Positions 1-7,740 of a DNA stretch of 37,857 bases are shown piece after piece. How positions within the stretch are numbered: position 1 is the stretch's first letter; each line of letters begins with the position of its first letter. The notes below the pieces were generated by a model. The model searched no databases and had not been told where the DNA came from. It was given only the letters and a program-made list of their open reading frames with translations. A program made the position numbers and the translations under genes. The stretch comes from Desulfobacteraceae bacterium. Its GTDB lineage: Bacteria; Desulfobacterota; Desulfobacteria; Desulfobacterales; ETH-SRB1. The DNA is taken from assembly GCA_014237365.1 (NCBI GenBank), contig JABZFQ010000237.1:1-37857 (forward strand), read 5' to 3'.

Positions 1-111
1 AACGTAAGGCGGGACAGCCTGCAAATTCAGTTAGTTAGCAATTCCTTAGATTTTGCTTGATTGTGGAATTGTCATAGAGTCAAAATGTCGGAAAATGTCC
101 CGCTTTAAGTT
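1..111. repeat. Palindromic intergenic element
   Basis: Positions 1-16 pair with 96-111 as an imperfect inverted repeat (14 of 16 bases, core GCGGGACA/TGTCCCGC). An inner 7-bp pair (40-46 with 65-71, CAATTCC/GGAATTG) lets the whole segment fold. No open frame is convincing here. It may begin outside the window. It looks like a small MITE or REP-like element upstream of the lipid operon. The rest of the stretch to 284 is AT-rich leader with no gene. Confidence 0.5.
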
Positions 112-143
112 GGTAGCCCTAAAAACAATTCAGCGAATATATG

Positions 144-149
144 TATAAT
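144..149 (+). promoter_or_regulatory. Possible -10 box for the lipid operon
   Basis: A consensus TATAAT lies about 135 bases before the first gene of the operon. No good -35 box is seen 16-18 bases upstream, so this is weak evidence on its own in AT-rich DNA. Confidence 0.25.
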
Positions 150-284
150 AAGGTGTTTGAAGTTCAAGCGCAAATATCCTGAAATGTATCGACGATATCG
201 CGAGTTATGTGAAGCTCGCAGGACAGTTTAGATTTCGGTGAAACATGAATCTCTGAACGGTTACGATAATAATTTGGTGGATCA

Positions 285-764
285 ATGAATGTGCGACGTA
301 AAAAAGAAGCCTATTTTGAAAGCATTGCAGGAATGCCGGACCCGCTGACAGTTTATATTAAAAGACGGGTAAAATTCAGTGAAGCAGATGTAATGGGTAT
401 CGTCTGGCACGGCAGATATCCCGAATATTTTGAAGAAGGGTCCGCTGAACTCGGAAGGCGTTACGGTCTTTCGTATAAAGATTTCCATGAAGCTCAACTG
501 AGGGCACCGATTGTACAGCTCCATATAGACCACTTTAAACCTCTTTTTTTGGATGAAGAATTTACCATAAAGGCATCATTGATATGGAATGAAGGCGCCA
601 GGCTAAATACTGAATATTCACTAATTAAAAAAGGTGCTGATATAGCTGCAACCGGTTATACTGTACAGATGTTTATTGACGGAAAAAGCAGTGATGTTCT
701 GATTACCTCGCCAGAGCTTCTGAAAGAATGCCGCAGGCGCTGGAAAAATGGTGAATTTTCATGA
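285..764 (+). CDS. Hotdog-fold acyl-CoA/ACP thioesterase (YbgC/FadM-like)
   Basis: This 159-residue protein has the size and N-terminal motif of single-domain 4-hydroxybenzoyl-CoA thioesterase-type hotdog proteins. The segment RVKFSEADVMGIVWHGRYPEYF (residues 28-49) corresponds to the family signature with the catalytic acid (D35) and the W/Y-H pair before the long helix. Such enzymes hydrolyse acyl thioesters in the cytoplasm; in lipid or polyketide clusters they can release or edit ACP-bound chains. The start at 285 is supported by a GGTGG eight bases upstream; an internal Met at residue 17 also precedes the fold and is possible. It is the first gene of a tightly packed operon and overlaps the next gene by four bases (ATGA). 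The substrate is unknown; a dehydratase-like use of the hotdog fold is less likely given this motif. Confidence 0.8.
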   Translation: MNVRRKKEAYFESIAGMPDPLTVYIKRRVKFSEADVMGIVWHGRYPEYFEEGSAELGRRYGLSYKDFHEAQLRAPIVQLHIDHFKPLFLDEEFTIKASLIWNEGARLNTEYSLIKKGADIAATGYTVQMFIDGKSSDVLITSPELLKECRRRWKNGEFS

Positions 765-1891
765 CAGGAACAAAAGCGGTTGTTGTTGCATGTGACATCG
801 TAACTCCTTATGGCTGGGGAATAGATTCCTGCTGGAATGGGTTGTTATCAAAGAAAACAGCAATAGGGCGTTTGGACAGATTCCCCACAAAGTCTTTTCT
901 TACGCAAAATGCTGCTGTTGTTCCCGGCCTGACGTACGGACAAAATGAATCAATTGTCATTAAAATGCTAAAACCATTACTTCAAAAAAACATTTCTTCA
1001 ATCCCTGAAGATGCATTTCTGATTTTGGCAACTACGACCGGTGAAATTGACAAATTGGAAAGACATGTTCTGAATAAGAGCACTGATGCTGCAAGCAGCC
1101 ACCCTGATAAATTGCTTGAAAAGATATCGCTTCTTTGCCGGATAAACAGCCACGGTATTGTTGTTTCCGCAGCTTGCGCCTCATCAAGTATAGCTATAGC
1201 TCAGGCTGCCGGAATAATTGTCAGCAATGAAAATGACTGTGTTATGGTTGTTGCCTGCGATAGTGTAAGTGAATTTGTTTTTGCAGGATTTTCTTCTTTA
1301 ATGGCGCTTGATAAAGATATGGCAAAACCTTTTGACAGGGACAGAAACGGGTTGAGCCTTGGTGAAGCATCCGGATTTTTATTATTGATGAGCGAATCAA
1401 GAGCATTAAGAGAAAACAGACCTATAATTGGAAAAATCGCGGGATGGGGATTAACAAATGACGCAAACCATATGACAGGCCCATCACGGGATGGAAGCGG
1501 ACTTGCCATGGCTGTACGCAAAGCGCTTAAATCCGCAAATATCTCAGAAAAAGATATCGGCTGCTTTTCAGCCCACGGCACAGGAACCATATACAACGAT
1601 TCTATGGAAATTAAGGCATTAAGAGCTGTTTTTGGAAACCATAAAATTCCTGTATATTCCATTAAAGGTGGAACAGGCCATACCCTTGGAGCAGCCGGTC
1701 TTTTAGAAATAATTATAGCATTTGAGTCCTTAAATAAAAAAATTGTTCCACCTACCGTAAATCTGTGTAATGTTGATAATGAAGCTTCAGGATGGGTTTC
1801 TTCTGAGCCTTTGATATTCGATGCTTCGGTAACAATTTCGACAAACTCCGGATTTGGTGGAGTGAACTGTGCTGTAGTGCTAAAAAAATGA
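761..1891 (+). CDS. Beta-ketoacyl-ACP synthase (FabF-like, complete catalytic triad)
   Basis: The 376-residue protein is a thiolase-fold condensing enzyme. The nucleophile lies in SAACASSS (C139), and the two histidines in AHGTGT (H272) and GGTGHTLGAAG (H307), so the Cys-His-His set is complete and decarboxylative condensation on an acyl carrier protein is expected. It is shorter than FabF (about 410 residues), as is common for KS enzymes of aryl-polyene and ladderane-type clusters. It starts inside the end of the thioesterase gene (ATGA overlap), pointing to coupled translation. A second complete KS is encoded at 7741-8964, and two Cys-less KS-like proteins are also in the locus, suggesting KS/partner heterodimers; which pairs form cannot be told from sequence. 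Confidence 0.88.
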   Translation: MTGTKAVVVACDIVTPYGWGIDSCWNGLLSKKTAIGRLDRFPTKSFLTQNAAVVPGLTYGQNESIVIKMLKPLLQKNISSIPEDAFLILATTTGEIDKLERHVLNKSTDAASSHPDKLLEKISLLCRINSHGIVVSAACASSSIAIAQAAGIIVSNENDCVMVVACDSVSEFVFAGFSSLMALDKDMAKPFDRDRNGLSLGEASGFLLLMSESRALRENRPIIGKIAGWGLTNDANHMTGPSRDGSGLAMAVRKALKSANISEKDIGCFSAHGTGTIYNDSMEIKALRAVFGNHKIPVYSIKGGTGHTLGAAGLLEIIIAFESLNKKIVPPTVNLCNVDNEASGWVSSEPLIFDASVTISTNSGFGGVNCAVVLKK

Positions 1892-1921
1892 TAACTGTTA
1901 AAAAACCCTGAACCTTAAACT

Positions 1922-2596
1922 ATGATTGTCATTAAAGGAATAGGCTGGATTACACTAACAGAATACGGCAGTATTATAAAAAAGCTGCAAGGTAATTATA
2001 ATGATTTAAAATCGTTACATTCTCATTTGCAGCATGAATCAGTGTTAAAATCTGCGATTAAAAATTTCGGAAGATTTGATACTGCTTCAAAGATGACTTG
2101 CTGCTCCATAGCCCTTGCCCTGAATGATGCCGGAATAACATATTCTGAGCATATGAAACATGATGTCGGAATTCTCGGCACAAACAATGATGGATGCTTT
2201 GAGTCTAACCTGGCTTATTTTAAGGATTATGTGTCATGCGGTCGTACAATCGCAAGAGGGAATCTTTTTATCTATACCCTGCCCTCAACCCCTTTGGCTG
2301 AAGCAGCAATTTATTTTGGGTGCCGGGGGCCTCTGCTATATATTAAGTTCCAGCAAAATCAAATACCGTCGATGCTGCGTTATGCCGGCAAAATGATCCT
2401 TCGTGGAGAAACATCAAAAATGATTGCAGTTGAGGCAAGTGAAAAAAAAGCTGTTTGCTTTGTTTTGGGCAATAAAGATAATACTTCAACTATGAAATCG
2501 CTATCCCTTGAAGACGTAGTTGATACTATTGAAAAAACATCTGATTTCGATGAAATGTTAATCCAGAGCACCCCCTATCCCCAAGGGGAAAATTAA
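1922..2596 (+). CDS. Short KS-like protein, catalytic Cys replaced (chain-length-factor type)
   Basis: This 224-residue protein matches only the N-terminal half of a ketoacyl synthase and resembles the short 'beta-ketoacyl synthase, N-terminal-like' family found in aryl-polyene-type clusters. It keeps the region before the nucleophile (KMTCCSIALALNDAGI, residues 57-72; YFGCRGPLL, 131-139). Counting from the conserved GP, the active-site position holds Gln (Q145, in IKFQQNQ) instead of Cys, and the C-terminal half with both catalytic histidines is missing. It is therefore unlikely to condense; by analogy with KS-beta/chain-length factors it may partner the upstream KS. The 30-base gap from that gene contains an AACCCTGAACC-like repeat unit. 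The role as partner is inference. Confidence 0.7.
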   Translation: MIVIKGIGWITLTEYGSIIKKLQGNYNDLKSLHSHLQHESVLKSAIKNFGRFDTASKMTCCSIALALNDAGITYSEHMKHDVGILGTNNDGCFESNLAYFKDYVSCGRTIARGNLFIYTLPSTPLAEAAIYFGCRGPLLYIKFQQNQIPSMLRYAGKMILRGETSKMIAVEASEKKAVCFVLGNKDNTSTMKSLSLEDVVDTIEKTSDFDEMLIQSTPYPQGEN

Positions 2597-2613
2597 ATAA
2601 CGAAAAGGTTAAT

Positions 2614-3885
2614 GTGAAAATTAAGCTAATATACCCGAAATGGCCAAAATTAAAAAATCAGCCTGAATTTAATTTGCCGCCTCACGGCCCGGTTGTTTTT
2701 GCTGCGACAATAAAAGATGATGTTGAAATTTCTTTTTGTGATGAAAATGTAGAAGAACTCGACTTATATGAAGAAGCTGATTTAATTGCCATTTCAGTTC
2801 TGCTGACCTGCCAGATACCACGTGCATGGGAAATCTCTGACTGGTACAGAGCTCACGGAAAAATGGTTATATTCGGCGGGATTGCAACAATGCTGCATGC
2901 AGAAGAAACCATGCAACACGCTGATTCTGTGTTCATTGGCGAACCGGAAGGACGTTTTGATGCCGTTATTGAAGATTTTAAGAAAGGTCAGTTAAAAAAG
3001 ATTTACAACTATCATCAAAATTTTCCTGAAATATCACTGGTTGGAACTGCCAGGAGAAGTATTTTGAAACGCGAACTGTATAACTTCCGTGGTGTTCAAA
3101 TGGTTGATCTTGTCCATGCTTCACGTGGATGCCGTTTCAACTGCTTCCCCTGCTGCACCCCATTTCTTGGAGGAAGGCAGTTCAGACCTCGCCCTATTAA
3201 AGCAGTAATAAAAGAATTGGAAAGTATTAATAACAATCGTCTGTTTTTTGTTGATAATTCCCTGGCTCAAAACGATGAATGGGAAAAGCTGCTGTTTAAA
3301 TCTATTGCGCCCCTAAAAAAGAAATGGATATCTCATCCGATAAAGGATGATGATGAGATACTTGATTTAGCTGTAGAGGCTGGATGCTGGTATGTATATC
3401 AGGCTATTGTGGACACTTCTGATCATATCCGCAAAAAAATAAAGCGGCTGAAAGAACGCGGCATTGGAGTTGAGGGCACTATTCTTCTGGGATTAGATGA
3501 TCATGATGAAGATTATATTAAACGACTGGTGGATTTTCTCCTGGAAATAGATCTGGATCTTGCAGAGTTTACTATCCTTACGCCTTTTCCCCATTCTCCT
3601 GTCAGAAAGCAATTGGAAAAGGAAAACAGAATAATTCACAATGACTGGAAACGTTACACTGCAGGGGAAGTTGTTTTTAAACCAAAAAAAATGAGCGCAG
3701 ACTCACTGCAAAAAATGTATGAATATGCTTGGGAAGCATTCTATGCTGATTGCTGTAAAGAAATAAAGATGGCAAAGCTATATCTTACGGTTATTGAAAA
3801 AGAAAAAAATGACGGAATATATAAAAACATCCGCCTGAGTACAAATCGCTCATGGCCGGTACCCGGCAAAAAGGATATAACCTGA
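2614..3885 (+). CDS. B12-binding-type radical SAM protein 1
   Basis: The 423-residue protein has a Rossmann-like cobalamin-binding-type N-terminal domain (about 1-135, with the strand-turn FGGIATML at 87-94 and IGEPEGRF at 108-115) followed by a radical SAM barrel whose cluster motif is CRFNCFPC (C173, C177, C180, a CxxxCxxC). The classical DxHxxG cobalamin-histidine motif is not visible, as in many members of this class. Such enzymes use a 5'-deoxyadenosyl radical for methylation, cyclisation or rearrangement at unactivated carbons. It starts with GTG after AAAGG and is followed five bases later by a second protein of the same class. It resembles the radical SAM proteins annotated in ladderane-type lipid biosynthesis regions. 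The actual reaction is unknown. Confidence 0.83.
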   Translation: MKIKLIYPKWPKLKNQPEFNLPPHGPVVFAATIKDDVEISFCDENVEELDLYEEADLIAISVLLTCQIPRAWEISDWYRAHGKMVIFGGIATMLHAEETMQHADSVFIGEPEGRFDAVIEDFKKGQLKKIYNYHQNFPEISLVGTARRSILKRELYNFRGVQMVDLVHASRGCRFNCFPCCTPFLGGRQFRPRPIKAVIKELESINNNRLFFVDNSLAQNDEWEKLLFKSIAPLKKKWISHPIKDDDEILDLAVEAGCWYVYQAIVDTSDHIRKKIKRLKERGIGVEGTILLGLDDHDEDYIKRLVDFLLEIDLDLAEFTILTPFPHSPVRKQLEKENRIIHNDWKRYTAGEVVFKPKKMSADSLQKMYEYAWEAFYADCCKEIKMAKLYLTVIEKEKNDGIYKNIRLSTNRSWPVPGKKDIT

Positions 3886-3889
3886 CTTT

Positions 3890-5254
3890 ATGAAAATCCT
3901 GCTAATTTCTTCCAATATCGCAAGCACTCCTTATCCTACATATCCGCTTGGATTAAGTATGGTTGCCGCAGCACTGAAAAATGCCGGATACGATGTATAT
4001 CAATTCGATTTCCTTGAAAACAACTGTTCTCTCGAAAAGCTCGGATATGAAATCAAACAAATTGATCCAGACATTATCGGCATATCAATACGAAATATTG
4101 ATAATGTAAATCTGCTAAATGAACAGAGATATATTGATGTCGTCAAGAATATAGTAAAAAAAATACGGCAGGAAACAGATGCAAAGATTGTTATCGGCGG
4201 TTCAGGGTTCTCTATTATGCCGGACGTAATTTTGCGCGAAATTGGTGCTGATTACGGGATCGTAGGAGAAGGCGAAACATTAATGGTTGAGTTTGTCAAT
4301 AATGCCAGGCAGGGAAAATATCCGGAGCACAGGTGTATCAAAACCTCATTAAAGCTGAGCGGAGATGAAATTCCTTCAGCATTTTATGATCCAGGTATTA
4401 TGGAATTTTATCTGAAAAGCGGCAATATAGCTTCTGTCCAGACAAAACGCGGCTGTACTCATAAATGCGTGTATTGTTCTTATCCTGTCCTTGAAGGTTC
4501 AACCATTCGTTGCAGGGACCCTATAGAGGTTGTTAATGATATTCATACCCTGATGAATAAACACAAGGTCAAATATATATTCTTTACTGATTCTGTATTT
4601 AATGATGACAATGGCCGCTATCTTGATGTGATCAATGAGATGAAAACGCGCGGCATATTTATTCCATGGACGGCTTTTTTCAAGCCTGAAGGCCTTGATG
4701 ACAAACATGTAAAGCTCATGAAACAAACCGGCCTTAAAGCTGCGGAAATGGGAGCTGATGCTGCATCAAACATCACACTGAAAAAACTGGGCAAATCATT
4801 TCAATTCAATGATGTTATCAAATGTAACGACATTTTTAACAGCAACGGCATTGCCACAGCGCATTATTACATGTTTGGCTGCCCCGGGGAAACACGAGAA
4901 ACTGTTATGGAAGGAATACATAATATAATAAACCTGAAAAAAACTGTTTCATTTATTTTTATGGGCATACGTATTCTTCCTGATACCGCTCTTGCCAGGA
5001 CTGCAATTAAGCAAGGCATTATTTCGCCTGACCAGGAATTGCTTGAGCCCGTATATTATATTGCGCATGGAATAGATAAACAGTGGCTTAAAAATACATT
5101 AAATAATGCTTTTAAAGGAATAAGGCATTGTATTTTCCCGCCGGATGTTCTGGATAGCAGCTTACAATTTCTTCATAAACTTGGGTACTCTGGATCCTTG
5201 TGGGACATGCTTATCCCAAAGGATGATAAAACAGCAAACAAAAAAGCAATATGA
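3890..5254 (+). CDS. B12-binding-type radical SAM protein 2
   Basis: At 454 residues this has the same architecture as the preceding gene but is clearly a different subfamily. The N-terminal B12-type domain (YPLGLSMVAAALKNAGYDV at 18-36; VIGGSGFSIMP at 101-111; GEGETLMVEF at 126-135) precedes a radical SAM domain with CTHKCVYC (C189, C193, C196) and a GCPGET segment in the barrel. The C-terminal 100 residues are extra and of unknown role. It starts four bases after the upstream gene and overlaps the glycosyltransferase gene by four bases, so it is firmly within the operon. Two consecutive radical SAM enzymes suggest an unusual chemical step on the ACP- or lipid-bound chain. Magnesium-protoporphyrin cyclase-like or methyltransferase activity cannot be separated by sequence alone. 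Confidence 0.83.
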   Translation: MKILLISSNIASTPYPTYPLGLSMVAAALKNAGYDVYQFDFLENNCSLEKLGYEIKQIDPDIIGISIRNIDNVNLLNEQRYIDVVKNIVKKIRQETDAKIVIGGSGFSIMPDVILREIGADYGIVGEGETLMVEFVNNARQGKYPEHRCIKTSLKLSGDEIPSAFYDPGIMEFYLKSGNIASVQTKRGCTHKCVYCSYPVLEGSTIRCRDPIEVVNDIHTLMNKHKVKYIFFTDSVFNDDNGRYLDVINEMKTRGIFIPWTAFFKPEGLDDKHVKLMKQTGLKAAEMGADAASNITLKKLGKSFQFNDVIKCNDIFNSNGIATAHYYMFGCPGETRETVMEGIHNIINLKKTVSFIFMGIRILPDTALARTAIKQGIISPDQELLEPVYYIAHGIDKQWLKNTLNNAFKGIRHCIFPPDVLDSSLQFLHKLGYSGSLWDMLIPKDDKTANKKAI

Positions 5255-6444
5255 AACAGAACAGCTCATTTTCAACTGAACATATCTGGTGTGTTATTCC
5301 GGTATTTAACAATAAAAATACTGTTAAAGATGTTGTTTTGGGTTGCCGTTCATATTTGCAAAAAGTGGTTGTTGTTGATGATGGCAGCGCTGACACCAAT
5401 ATCTCAGCATTATTTTCCGGCAGCGATATTGAGGTATTGAAGCATAAGAAAAACAGAGGCAAGGGACAGGCTATTCTTACTGCTTTAAGGCATATTGTAG
5501 CCAATGGCGGTCGTTTTATGATTACCATTGATGCGGATGGCCAGCACTATCCCAGGGATTTAGAAAAATTTATACCTTTGCTTCAGGATGATGAAACATC
5601 TGTAATTATCGGGTGCAGAAAATTCAATGGGAAAAACATTCCCAATTCAAGCCGGTTTGGAAGAAAGCTTGCAAATTTCTGGCTTAGAGTAGAAACCGGT
5701 GTATCCATTGATGATTGCCAGAGTGGATTTCGAGCTTACCCTGTAAAACATCTTTTACAGTTGAATATGAAAGGTTCTCATTACGATTTTGAGGCTGAAG
5801 TTCTGGCCAGAGCGGTTTGGGCCGGACTGTATTTAAAAACTGTTGAAATTGACGTCTGGTATCCTGAACCTCATATGCGAATTTCGAATTTTAAACCATT
5901 TATAGATAATTCCCGTATTTCATGTATGCATACCAGGCTGGTTGGAAGGCGTCTTTTGCCGTTTCCGCACCGAAAACTTGTTGCGGTCCATAAAAAACAG
6001 GTTGACTTCAGTTTAATGCGTCATCCTGTAAAATTGTTAAAAAAATTACTGAAAGAAAACGCAAGCCCCGGCGGATTGGCCATATCAGCCGCAGTTGGAA
6101 CCTTTTTTGCAGCACTGCCTCTTATATCAATGCATACCTTAGTAATTGCCTATGTTGCAACACGCCTGCATCTGAATAAAATAATGGCGCTGAATATACA
6201 ACACTTATGCATGCCTCCTTTTGTTCCTCTGATTTGCATTGAGCTTGGTTATTATATGCGAAATGGACAATGGCTGACAGATATTAACCTGAATACAGTT
6301 TTCGGCCAGCTTCCGGCAAGACTTATAGAGTGGTTACTTGGTTCCTTGATTGTTGCACCAATAGCAGCGTTATTAACAGGTATGATTGTATTTGGCGCTG
6401 CGCAAATGTTTCGCAAGAGAATTAGTAATTATGAAGCCAAATAA
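5251..6444 (+). CDS. Glycosyltransferase family 2 fused to DUF2062 membrane domain
   Basis: Residues about 10-235 form a GT2 (GT-A fold) domain of the dolichyl-phosphate-mannose-synthase kind: IPVFNN at 16-21, VVDDGS at 41-46 and the metal-binding DADGQH at 94-99. Residues about 255-390 match DUF2062, with GGLAISAAVGTFFAALPL and two or three hydrophobic segments that should anchor it in the inner membrane. GT2-DUF2062 fusions next to LpxL-type acyltransferases and ACPs recur in aryl-polyene-type and related lipid clusters, which fits transfer of a sugar or headgroup to a lipid on the cytoplasmic face. It overlaps the radical SAM gene by four bases and the acyltransferase gene by fourteen. The donor and acceptor are unknown. 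Confidence 0.85.
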   Translation: MKQNSSFSTEHIWCVIPVFNNKNTVKDVVLGCRSYLQKVVVVDDGSADTNISALFSGSDIEVLKHKKNRGKGQAILTALRHIVANGGRFMITIDADGQHYPRDLEKFIPLLQDDETSVIIGCRKFNGKNIPNSSRFGRKLANFWLRVETGVSIDDCQSGFRAYPVKHLLQLNMKGSHYDFEAEVLARAVWAGLYLKTVEIDVWYPEPHMRISNFKPFIDNSRISCMHTRLVGRRLLPFPHRKLVAVHKKQVDFSLMRHPVKLLKKLLKENASPGGLAISAAVGTFFAALPLISMHTLVIAYVATRLHLNKIMALNIQHLCMPPFVPLICIELGYYMRNGQWLTDINLNTVFGQLPARLIEWLLGSLIVAPIAALLTGMIVFGAAQMFRKRISNYEAK

Positions 6445-7339
6445 ACAGTCACAAAATATAACTATCCGGAAAAGAGGAAATAAATTCGGCTTCTGGTTTT
6501 TTAAAGCTCTCCTGAAATTATTCGGGCTACGCAAAACATATGGTTTTTTGTATATTGTTTGCCTTTATTATTTGGTTTTTGACCGGACTGCGGTTTCGGC
6601 TGCCCTGTCATATATAAATAAAAGATTTCCCGATTGCAGCTATTTAATAAGGCTGTTGCATGTTTACCGTCTGTTTATTAGTCAGGGGAAGCAGCTTATT
6701 GACAGATATGCGTCTGTTTCCGGGCATACAAGATTTGATATTCAACTTAATGGATACAATGAGTTGATAGCCCTGCTTCAAAATAATAAACAAGGAATAA
6801 TTTTGTTAACATCACATGCAGGTAGCTGGCAAATCGCCTTAACCGCCTTAAAAAAAACAGGAAGAACAGTATATCTTCTTATGCGCCCCGAAGACAACAT
6901 AGCGGTACGAAGTTCGCTGAATATTGACAGAGAACAGGATAATATAAAAATTATTTTTCCGGATCAATATCTTGGTGGTATAGTAGAAATAATGGCTGTT
7001 TTGAAAAAAGGCCATATTGTATCTATCATGGGAGACAGAAGGTACGGGGCTAAATCCGTTGAAGTTGCATTTTTAGGTGAAAAAGCATGGTTCCCTTTCA
7101 GCGGTTTTGCTGTCGCCGCCGCAGTTGAATCTCCTGTAGTGGTTTTGCTGTCAAATAAGGTTTCAAGCCATAAGTATATTGTTGATGTATCCAATGTGAT
7201 ATATCCGCGCTATGATAGAAAATATAATAAGCGACAACAACTCAATCAGTGGGTTCAGAATTACGCAAAAATAATTGAAGCGTTTGTTAAAAAGTATCCA
7301 TACCAATGTTTTCTGTTTCATGACGTCTGGAGTGGATAA
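6431..7339 (+). CDS. LpxL/HtrB-like lysophospholipid acyltransferase
   Basis: A 302-residue protein of the lipid A late acyltransferase family. The catalytic block is LLTSHAGSWQIALTAL (125-140), in which the usual HxxxxD/E reads H129-AGSW-Q134, so the acidic partner is Gln, a variation also met in some distant homologues. A second block, GDRRYGAKSVEVAFLGEKAWFPFSG, matches the family's GxR..G..V.FFG region. A hydrophobic stretch near residues 36-50 suggests membrane association. An ATG further upstream in frame at 6386 would overlap the previous gene by 59 bases; the ATG at 6431 gives the usual N-terminus and a 14-base overlap. It probably moves the ACP-bound acyl or polyene chain onto a glycerol- or sugar-containing acceptor. 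Confidence 0.82.
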   Translation: MKPNKQSQNITIRKRGNKFGFWFFKALLKLFGLRKTYGFLYIVCLYYLVFDRTAVSAALSYINKRFPDCSYLIRLLHVYRLFISQGKQLIDRYASVSGHTRFDIQLNGYNELIALLQNNKQGIILLTSHAGSWQIALTALKKTGRTVYLLMRPEDNIAVRSSLNIDREQDNIKIIFPDQYLGGIVEIMAVLKKGHIVSIMGDRRYGAKSVEVAFLGEKAWFPFSGFAVAAAVESPVVVLLSNKVSSHKYIVDVSNVIYPRYDRKYNKRQQLNQWVQNYAKIIEAFVKKYPYQCFLFHDVWSG

Positions 7340-7349
7340 GGAGATATCG

Positions 7350-7622
7350 ATGAAAGACCAAAAAGAAAAGGAATTGCCTGAAATACGAAAAAAGTTAAAA
7401 GAACTGCTGGTAGAAAATCTTTCATTAGAAGATATAAAACCGGAAGAAATTAAAGATGATGAAATTTTGTTTGGAGAAGGTCTGGGGCTGGATTCTCTTG
7501 ATGCAGTGGAAATTGTTGTACTGCTTCAGCGCAATTTTGGTATAGAAATCAAAGATATGAAGGAAGGTCAAAAAATATTCTATTCAATTGATACACTGGC
7601 TAATTACGTATATGAAAACTGA
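7350..7622 (+). CDS. Acyl carrier protein
   Basis: A 90-residue, highly acidic protein with the phosphopantetheine attachment motif GLDSLD; the modified serine is S49. The start is fixed by AAGGAGATATCGATG, the strongest ribosome-binding site in this operon; an earlier in-frame ATG at 7275 lies inside the acyltransferase gene and is not needed. It lies ten bases after the acyltransferase gene. As a dedicated ACP it should carry the chain made by the KS enzymes around it and present it to the radical SAM, glycosyl- and acyltransferase steps. The lysine-rich first 12 residues are slightly longer than in the housekeeping AcpP. Confidence 0.92.
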   Translation: MKDQKEKELPEIRKKLKELLVENLSLEDIKPEEIKDDEILFGEGLGLDSLDAVEIVVLLQRNFGIEIKDMKEGQKIFYSIDTLANYVYEN

Positions 7623-7634
7623 TAATCGTTCATG

Positions 7635-7716
7635 GGTTCAAGGTTCAGGGTTCAAGGTTAAATATGATGAAGATTGAGGCAAACAACTGTAAACCGTAAA
7701 CCATGAACCGTGAACC
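7635..7716. repeat. Heptad-periodic inverted repeat (GGTTCAA/TGAACC)
   Basis: Between the ACP and the second KS, 7635-7659 is a run of near seven-base units (GGTTCAA, GGTTCAG, GGTTCAA) and 7689-7716 a run of the complementary type (GTAAACC, GTAAACC, ATGAACC, GTGAACC). The two arms can pair across a 29-base loop. Similar units appear at 1899-1915 and 14010-14027. The array lies within the operon and may act as an RNA structure between acpP-like and KS genes; it may also be a neutral spreading repeat. Confidence 0.6.
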
Positions 7717-7740
7717 TGACAACCTGAGCAGTTACGATAA

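Noticed and set aside
7275-7349. Earlier ACP start
   Set aside because: It would lie inside the acyltransferase gene; AAGGAGATATCGATG gives a normal ACP at 7350.
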